Assembly: GCA_002394685.1 (NCBI GenBank)
Contig: DGUP01000012.1
Location: 16,761 to 80,760 of the forward strand
Source: Treponema sp. UBA4307
GTDB lineage: Bacteria; Spirochaetota; Spirochaetia; Treponematales; Treponemataceae
DNA length: 64,000 nucleotides
Direction: 5' to 3'
Both the position numbers and the translations under genes were made by a program. A model generated the notes under the pieces. The model did not search any database and was not told the DNA's origin. It worked only from the letters and a program-made list of their open reading frames with translations. This document shows, in pieces, positions 59,912-64,000 of this stretch. The first letter of the stretch is position 1, and the number at the start of each line of letters is the position of its first letter.

Positions 59912-61252
59912 ATGGAACTTAAAGATAAGGTCCCACCACATAATCTGGAATTTGAACAGGCAACACTTGGAGCCATCCTTTTAGACTGGGATTCCTTCAG
60001 TGAAGTATCATCCATGCTTAAAGCATCGGATTTTTATAATCCTCAGAATCAGTTAATTTATCAGGCTTTAGTAAGTTTAAGTATTTCCGGCTCTACAGGA
60101 GATATTCTTACCCTTGTTGATGAATTGAATAAAAATGGAAATCTGGAAAAAGCCGGTGGAATGTCTTACATTTCATCTCTCACAGATAAAGTTCCAACAA
60201 GTGCAAATATTGTATACTACGCAAATACAGTTCTGGATCTTTCAACAAAGAGAAATCTGATTAAAATGGCTTCTGAAGTTAAAGCTGAAAGTTTTGATGA
60301 AACTAAGGATAGTCGTCAGATTCTTGAAGAAGCACAGAGTAAAATATTTAAGCTTACGGAAAATAATGTTACCAGCACAATTTTTGATTTGCAGCAGCTT
60401 GTTGTAAAAACAATACAGATAATTGACAAGCGTTATAAAGATAAAGGTTCATTTTCAGGAATTCCTTCAGGTTTGAACCAGCTGGATCTTCTTTTGAGTG
60501 GTTTTCAGAATGGGGAAATGACCATTATTGGAGCACGTCCTTCCATGGGAAAAACAGCTCTGGCCCTTACGATGATGGAACATATTGCAGTAGATAAAAA
60601 TATTCCATGCGGATTTTTTTCACTTGAAATGTCAGCAGAGCAGATTTGTTCACGTCTTTTGTCTCAGGTTGCCCGTATTCCTGGTGGAAAAATTCGTTCC
60701 GGTATGCTTAGAATTGAAGATTTTCAAAAGCTTAATGATGCTGCAGGGCGTTGTTATAATGCACCTCTTTACATCTGTGATGTTCCAAATATGAAACTTC
60801 TGGATTTGAGAACTCAGGCAAGAAAAATGGTTTCAGATAAAGGGGTTAAAATCATTTTTATTGACTATATCGGTCTTATTACTTCAGAAAATCCTGCAAA
60901 ACAAACCTGGGAACAGCAGTCAGATATTTCTAAGTCATTAAAGGCACTTGCCCGTGAATTAAATGTTCCAATCATTGTTCTTTGTCAGGTTGCCCGTGAT
61001 GCAGAAGGAAATGAACCGACTCTGGCAAATCTTCGTGGATCTGGATCTATAGAACAGGATGCGGATGTTGTTATGTTCATTCATGGAGATAGAAAGAAAA
61101 CTGCTCAGGAAGGGGAAGAATCAATTCCTGTACTTGATAGAAAACTTGTTGTTGCAAAACAACGTAACGGTCCAATTGGTGATGTAGAAGTAATCTTCCT
61201 TTCATCTTATACAAAATTCGAAAATAAGAGCAAAAACAACGACGAACAATAG
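59912..61252 (+). CDS. dnaB: Replicative DNA helicase DnaB
   Basis: The start at 59912 has AAGGAGA 7 nt upstream, giving 446 aa. PPHNLEFEQATLGAILLDWD is the N-terminal collar domain. Walker A is IIGARPSMGKTALALTMMEH, then FFSLEMSAEQICSRL, FIDYIGLI and VLCQVARDAEGNEPTLANLRGSGSIEQDADVVMFIHGDR (read in parts) complete the RecA-type motor. There is no intein. It unwinds DNA at the fork. It is the last gene of the rpsF run. Confidence 0.97.
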   Translation: MELKDKVPPHNLEFEQATLGAILLDWDSFSEVSSMLKASDFYNPQNQLIYQALVSLSISGSTGDILTLVDELNKNGNLEKAGGMSYISSLTDKVPTSANIVYYANTVLDLSTKRNLIKMASEVKAESFDETKDSRQILEEAQSKIFKLTENNVTSTIFDLQQLVVKTIQIIDKRYKDKGSFSGIPSGLNQLDLLLSGFQNGEMTIIGARPSMGKTALALTMMEHIAVDKNIPCGFFSLEMSAEQICSRLLSQVARIPGGKIRSGMLRIEDFQKLNDAAGRCYNAPLYICDVPNMKLLDLRTQARKMVSDKGVKIIFIDYIGLITSENPAKQTWEQQSDISKSLKALARELNVPIIVLCQVARDAEGNEPTLANLRGSGSIEQDADVVMFIHGDRKKTAQEGEESIPVLDRKLVVAKQRNGPIGDVEVIFLSSYTKFENKSKNNDEQ

Positions 61253-61305
61253 AAAGTTCCTGCAGAAATAAATGAGCAATACTAGAGTTTCGTTCTGGAC
61301 TTAGT

Positions 61306-61608
61306 TTATACTTCGAAATCCAGACAGTCGCGGCTTACGATATATGGGCGAACCTTAGTGTCTGCAATAAGAACGTGTTCCGGGTGTTTTGAATATCCTT
61401 TGAGGGCTTCTGCAGATTCAAAAGTTGAATCCAGCATTAAGTCAGCAGTAGAAGAGGTGAGTCGTCCATTTGTGTTTACCTTAATGTCTACTAGACCCGG
61501 GATTTTACCTTTAAGGCTTTCGAGACCTTCCTTGATTGCGGCTTTAACAGATTCTTTTTCAGAATCGCTCATTTCTTTTAATGTCCATAAAATTATGTGT
61601 TTTACCAT
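61306..61608 (-). CDS. Dabb (stress-responsive A/B barrel) family protein, 100 aa
   Basis: The protein begins MVKHIILWTLKEMSDSEKES and has IPGLVDIKVN and STADLMLDSTFESAEALKGY, then SKHPEHVLIADTKVRPYIVS, the dimeric alpha/beta-barrel domain pattern (Dabb). The function of bacterial Dabb proteins is mostly unknown. AAAGGAAAT lies upstream of the ATG. It is transcribed with the 75-aa gene 15 nt upstream. Confidence 0.9.
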   Translation of the reverse strand: MVKHIILWTLKEMSDSEKESVKAAIKEGLESLKGKIPGLVDIKVNTNGRLTSSTADLMLDSTFESAEALKGYSKHPEHVLIADTKVRPYIVSRDCLDFEV

Positions 61609-61623
61609 TTTCGTATATTTCCT

Positions 61624-61851
61624 TTAAATTATATTGCAGCCAGATTTTCTTTCTGCTGGATGAGCTACTTCAAATCCGCAGTTTGCTTCCATGTTCAGTT
61701 CGCGCAGTTCTTTGATTCCATCGATATAAAGCTGATAATTGATTCCGGTTGATTCATAACCGCAGCATACATCGTAATCACCGCCGAGGGATTCCCTGAC
61801 AATTTGTTCACGTTGTTCGCGGTTTGTGTCTTTTATTAAAATACTTGCCAT
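61624..61851 (-). CDS. Small Cys-containing protein of unknown function, 75 aa
   Basis: The product begins MASILIKDTNREQREQIVRE and continues SLGGDYDVCCGYESTGINYQ. Cysteines are at 29, 30, 58 and 72. I recall similar 60-75 aa proteins with a SILIKxTxxEQREQIV start from gut Clostridia, without known function; this is from memory and not checked. AAGGAAAC precedes the ATG. It lies directly upstream of the Dabb gene, with which it is probably transcribed. Confidence 0.7.
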   Translation of the reverse strand: MASILIKDTNREQREQIVRESLGGDYDVCCGYESTGINYQLYIDGIKELRELNMEANCGFEVAHPAERKSGCNII

Positions 61852-62158
61852 AAAGTTTCCTTATATTTTTTATTTTATCATAAATCAGATTTTTATTCAG
61901 TTAGTTTTAATGTTTTTTCTGATGAAAAATCCAGTACATAATTGATTAATTTAACAATGTCAAAATTTGTATAAAAAGCTTTTTTTTTGTAAATGAAAGT
62001 TATTGCAGCGGTTTTTTTAGGATTGAATAAAAAAATCAAAAATACTGGCTGGGGGGGGGCAAGACGCTTCACGGCTGGAATCCGTTCTTTTTTTTTGATA
62101 AATCCAATAGTTTTCAAATTCCATATTTAAACTATTTAGAAAAAATTCAAAATACTTC

Positions 62159-62187
62159 TTGACAAATCTGTTCTTAAGTTTAATATA
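62159..62187 (+). promoter_or_regulatory. Promoter of the sdpR-sdpI-like pair
   Basis: TTGACA at 62159-62164 is followed by AATATA after 17 nt (or TATAGT after 19 nt). The operator at 62189-62210 lies just downstream. Confidence 0.55.
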
Positions 62188-62188
62188 G

Positions 62189-62210
62189 TATTTAGAGAGT
62201 TATCTAAATA
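62189..62210. promoter_or_regulatory. Operator of the SdpR-like repressor
   Basis: TATTTAGA and TCTAAATA form a perfect 8-bp inverted repeat with a 6-bp spacer between the -10 region and the gene. A third TATTTAGA copy lies at 62133-62140, upstream of the -35 box. ArsR/SdpR repressors bind such repeats. Confidence 0.65.
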
Positions 62211-62229
62211 GATGAATCCAGGGGTTGCC

Positions 62230-62523
62230 ATGGGATTTCAAGAGACATTTAAAGCATTGTCAGATCCAGTTCGACGGGACATTCTGGTAATGTTAAAGAA
62301 AGGAAAAAAATCAGCTGGCGAAATTGGAGAGAAATTTGATATGACAGGTGCAACCATTTCATATCATCTTTCCATTCTGAAAAAAGCAGATTTAGTCAAA
62401 GAGAGCAGGTTTAAGAACTTTGTGTACTACGATCTTAATACTTCTATTTTTGAAGAAATCATGCTTTGGTTCGGCCAGTTTGAAAAAGAACACAATAAAG
62501 GAGAAGAGGAAAATGGAAAATAA
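62230..62523 (+). CDS. ArsR-type autorepressor, SdpR-like
   Basis: The 97-aa winged-helix protein begins MGFQETFKALSDPVRRDILV, the start of the SdpR/ArsR group, and has the recognition helix in DMTGATISYHLSILKKADLV. It has no metal-binding Cys motif, so it resembles SdpR, the autorepressor of the Bacillus sdpRI pair. The ATG at 62230 has AGGGG 6 nt upstream; an ATG at 62212 lies before that site. The stop overlaps the next gene by 11 bp. Confidence 0.9.
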   Translation: MGFQETFKALSDPVRRDILVMLKKGKKSAGEIGEKFDMTGATISYHLSILKKADLVKESRFKNFVYYDLNTSIFEEIMLWFGQFEKEHNKGEEENGK

Positions 62524-63136
62524 AAATCGTTTAATTGATGCAACTGCTATTATTACTTCATTTTTATGTTTATGTCCTATGATTTACGGAATTATTATGT
62601 GGAACAAGCTTCCGGAACTTATGCCTATTCATTTTGATGCAAATGGAGAACCTGATAACTGGGGACCTCGCTGGGTGACAGTTTATTTTCTTCCTGTCTT
62701 TTTGGCTATAATTAATTTAGTCGTTAACTTTTCTTTTTACTTTAAAGCCCAGAAAAGTGGAGAAACTGTAAAATCAAAATTTGTATATGTTATTAAATGG
62801 TTTATTCCAGTACTTGCACTTGTTATATTTTTTCTGGTCTATTCGTACTCTCTTGGCCTGATTCTTGAGATTCCAAAAATAGTTGTATTAATTATTTCCA
62901 TCATGTTTATCATAATGGGAAATTATCTTCCAAAAGCTGAAAACTTCCTGCTGAATATAAAAGTAAAAGAGGAAAATTATACAAAAGTAAAACGTATTAT
63001 TGGCTGGAGCTTTGTGATTGCAGGGCTTTTAGGGATGATTATGGCATTTTTCAAATCTGGTCTCTGGATCTTTATTGGAATCATTTTTATTTTGGCAATT
63101 GAAACAATTATTGTAGCTGTGAATGCGAATAAGTAA
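62513..63136 (+). CDS. SdpI-like membrane protein (DUF1648 family)
   Basis: The 207-aa protein has six predicted membrane segments. MPIHFDANGEPDNWGPRWVT, after the first, is the DUF1648/SdpI hallmark (HFDxxGxPD). In Bacillus SdpI protects against the SdpC toxin and sequesters SdpR at the membrane to relieve repression. AAGAGGAAA lies before the ATG at 62513. It overlaps sdpR-like coding by 11 bp. No SdpC-type toxin gene is present in the window; the following stretch is a decayed gene. Confidence 0.88.
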   Translation: MENKNRLIDATAIITSFLCLCPMIYGIIMWNKLPELMPIHFDANGEPDNWGPRWVTVYFLPVFLAIINLVVNFSFYFKAQKSGETVKSKFVYVIKWFIPVLALVIFFLVYSYSLGLILEIPKIVVLIISIMFIIMGNYLPKAENFLLNIKVKEENYTKVKRIIGWSFVIAGLLGMIMAFFKSGLWIFIGIIFILAIETIIVAVNANK

Positions 63137-63149
63137 TTCAGAAATAAAA

Positions 63150-63423
63150 ATATGATGATGCAATCGAAGAGATTATAAAATCAGGCATAAATGGAAAAAT
63201 ACCTTGAAGTATATCTGCTCTGGCTTTTATAATTTGTGGAATTGTAAATATCATAAATGTTCTTGCGGAAGAAGGTATGCTCCGGGGGGTATTCTGAAAG
63301 TTGAGACGGTAGTACTGGAACTGATGAATTTCAAGCTATAAGAATTGTGATTTCAAACTTCCTTCCTTTAGTAATTCTTCTTTTAATAAATAAAAGAAAA
63401 CAGAAAAAAAAGTATGTATAATG
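63150..63423 (+). pseudogene. Decayed small membrane-protein gene
   Basis: Translation gives fragments in shifting frames, interrupted by stops: YDDAIEEIIKSGINGKIP, a stop, SISALAFIICGIVNIINVLA, then in another frame TDEFQAIRIVISNFLPLVIL and LLINKRKQKKKYV. Two hydrophobic stretches suggest a small membrane protein that has lost its frame. No intact start or ribosome site is seen. It lies between the SdpI-like and TetR genes. The original family is not recognised. Confidence 0.4.
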
Positions 63424-63449
63424 CAAACTTACAATTTTGGGAAAGTATA

Positions 63450-63499
63450 TTGACATAGGTTACCGAACGGTATTAGTATAGTTATTGAAAGGTAACCTA
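63450..63499 (+). promoter_or_regulatory. Promoter and operators of the TetR gene
   Basis: TTGACA (63450-63455) pairs with TAGTAT after 18 nt. TACCGAACGGTA (63461-63472) is a palindrome within the spacer. A longer inverted repeat, TAGGTTACC (63456-63464) and GGTAACCTA (63491-63499), spans the promoter. This is the usual layout for an autoregulating TetR repressor. Confidence 0.65.
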
Positions 63500-63504
63500 A
63501 GGAT

Positions 63505-64000
63505 ATGGACAGGAAATCTGAAATAATTAAAGCAACTCTAGAGCTTGCATCCGAATACGGACTGGCTGCAGTTTCGATGAATCAGATTGCAGAAAAACTG
63601 GGAATCTCCAAACCGGCTTTATATAAGCATTTTGAATCTCGCGAAGAAATCATAAAAACAATGTATTCATTTTTACGAGACCAGGCTAAGAAGAGTATTA
63701 CAGATGGTGAAATGAATCTGGATTTGCTTTCAGAAAAAAATTCATTGGAAAAAATTCTCACACGGATGATAGATGCATACAGAAATATCTGTACAAATCC
63801 TCAAATGTTCCAGTTATATAAAATAATAATGTCACAGAGAACAATCGATGTTGCCGCAACTGAAATCATGGTTATGGAAACAAAAGCTATGATAGAAGCA
63901 ACTAAAAAAGTATTTTATGCCCTTCAGGTAAAAGGCTTTGCAGATTTTCCTGACCCAGATGCTGCGGCTCTTTCTTTTGCTATGTCGGTTCATTCAATAA
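63505..64000 (+). CDS. TetR/AcrR family regulator (3' end beyond window)
   Basis: The first 165 codons are seen. The N-terminal DNA-binding domain reads MDRKSEIIKATLELASEYGL, VSMNQIAEKLGISKPALYKH, FESREEIIKTMY, a typical TetR helix-turn-helix. The remainder is the helical ligand domain, unfinished. The ATG at 63505 has AAGGA only 1 nt away, so its spacing is unusually short and the leader may be involved. It is autoregulated in all likelihood through the inverted repeats that precede it. Its target may lie beyond the window. Confidence 0.88.
   Translation, partial: MDRKSEIIKATLELASEYGLAAVSMNQIAEKLGISKPALYKHFESREEIIKTMYSFLRDQAKKSITDGEMNLDLLSEKNSLEKILTRMIDAYRNICTNPQMFQLYKIIMSQRTIDVAATEIMVMETKAMIEATKKVFYALQVKGFADFPDPDAAALSFAMSVHSI

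Larger units (their letters stand above)
61852..62229. other. Homopolymer-rich gap with possible slippery small ORFs
   Basis: This gap holds G9 (62051-62059), T9 (62088-62096) and A7 (62029-62035) runs. On the minus strand an ATG at 62124 opens a 35-codon frame to 62017 that passes through A9, C9 and T7 of the complement (MEFENYWIYQKKRTDSSREA, then SCPPPASIFDFFIQS). A different frame, which passes the same C9 tract, runs on to 61893. One base lost from C9 or T7 would join the first frame to the second. I cannot say whether it is coding or a decayed repeat. Confidence 0.4.

Noticed and set aside
61893..62117. A 74-codon minus-strand frame over the G9 tract
   Set aside because: It starts at a TTG with no convincing ribosome site and has a low-complexity product. 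It is discussed only as part of the homopolymer stretch.
62420..62512. A longer start for the SdpI-like protein
   Set aside because: It overlaps the whole C-terminus of the SdpR-like gene. The ATG at 62513 has AAGAGGA at the right distance.

Overview
The window looks like a chromosomal segment of a spirochaete, most likely a host-associated (gut, rumen or oral) Treponema. The evidence is a low-GC genome with spirochaete-type flagellar genes (flbB, fliK/tap1, flgD and flgE in one run; flgF, flgG and flgJ in another), a FlgE that carries the Lys165/Cys178/Asn179 set used for lysinoalanine cross-linking in treponemes, and a murG-cvpA-holB-histidine kinase-sigma54 activator order that I recall from Treponema. 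There is no rRNA operon, transposase, integrase or CRISPR array. Apart from the last 3 kb, the window reads as core genome.

Layout. 1-6 kb (minus): a truncated Maf/DUF115-type glycosyltransferase-like gene, an unknown 279-aa protein, and a 1263-aa extremely acidic, repeat-rich protein. 6.2-18 kb (mostly plus): divIC/ftsB-like gene, Sua5 family, then an exported protein and smpB on minus, signal peptidase I, hemW, a 29-residue bS22/COX24-like ribosomal protein gene with its own promoter and terminator, then a dxs-folP-cdaA-cdaR-acpS run (isoprenoid, folate, c-di-AMP, acyl carrier protein), a DUF2225 protein and truA. 18-26 kb: priA and a family-4 uracil-DNA glycosylase (minus), thiI, an exported protein, a UvrD/PcrA helicase (minus) and hexokinase (plus). 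27-31 kb: flagellar run flbB-fliK-flgD-flgE. 31-33.5 kb (minus): fatty-acyl-CoA ligase, tRNA-Phe, a 52-aa protein. 33.7-43 kb (plus): two exported proteins, a TIR-like/ankyrin protein, murG, cvpA, holB, a two-component pair and a J-domain protein. 43-44 kb: glgC (minus). 44.5-50 kb: flgF-flgG-flgJ, murC, yicC and a CMP-kinase-like gene. 50-57.8 kb (minus): leuD, leuC, a D-2-hydroxyacid dehydrogenase and an HMA-fold protein in one unit, then rlmN, two TPR-type proteins, rsmD and an exported ankyrin protein. 57.9-61.3 kb: rpsF-ssb-rpsR-rplI-dnaB. 61.3-64 kb: small accessory genes, a homopolymer-rich stretch (G9, A7, T9), an SdpR/SdpI-type pair, a decayed gene and a TetR regulator that runs off the end.

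Regulation can be read in several places. Good -35/-10 pairs precede the bS22-like gene, tRNA-Phe, rpsF, glgC, lepB and the leuCD unit. Three promoters with a CGATA core resemble the flagellar sigma-28 type; two precede flagellar runs and one precedes the acidic protein. A near-identical LacI/CcpA-like palindrome lies upstream of both glgC and hexokinase, which links glucose phosphorylation and glycogen synthesis. smpB, the UvrD-like helicase and the exported ankyrin gene have a -10 box about 7 nt before the ATG and no Shine-Dalgarno, so they may be leaderless.

Limits: family calls come from motif recognition by eye. No alignments, structure predictions or database searches were run, and statements about gene order in other treponemes are from memory.
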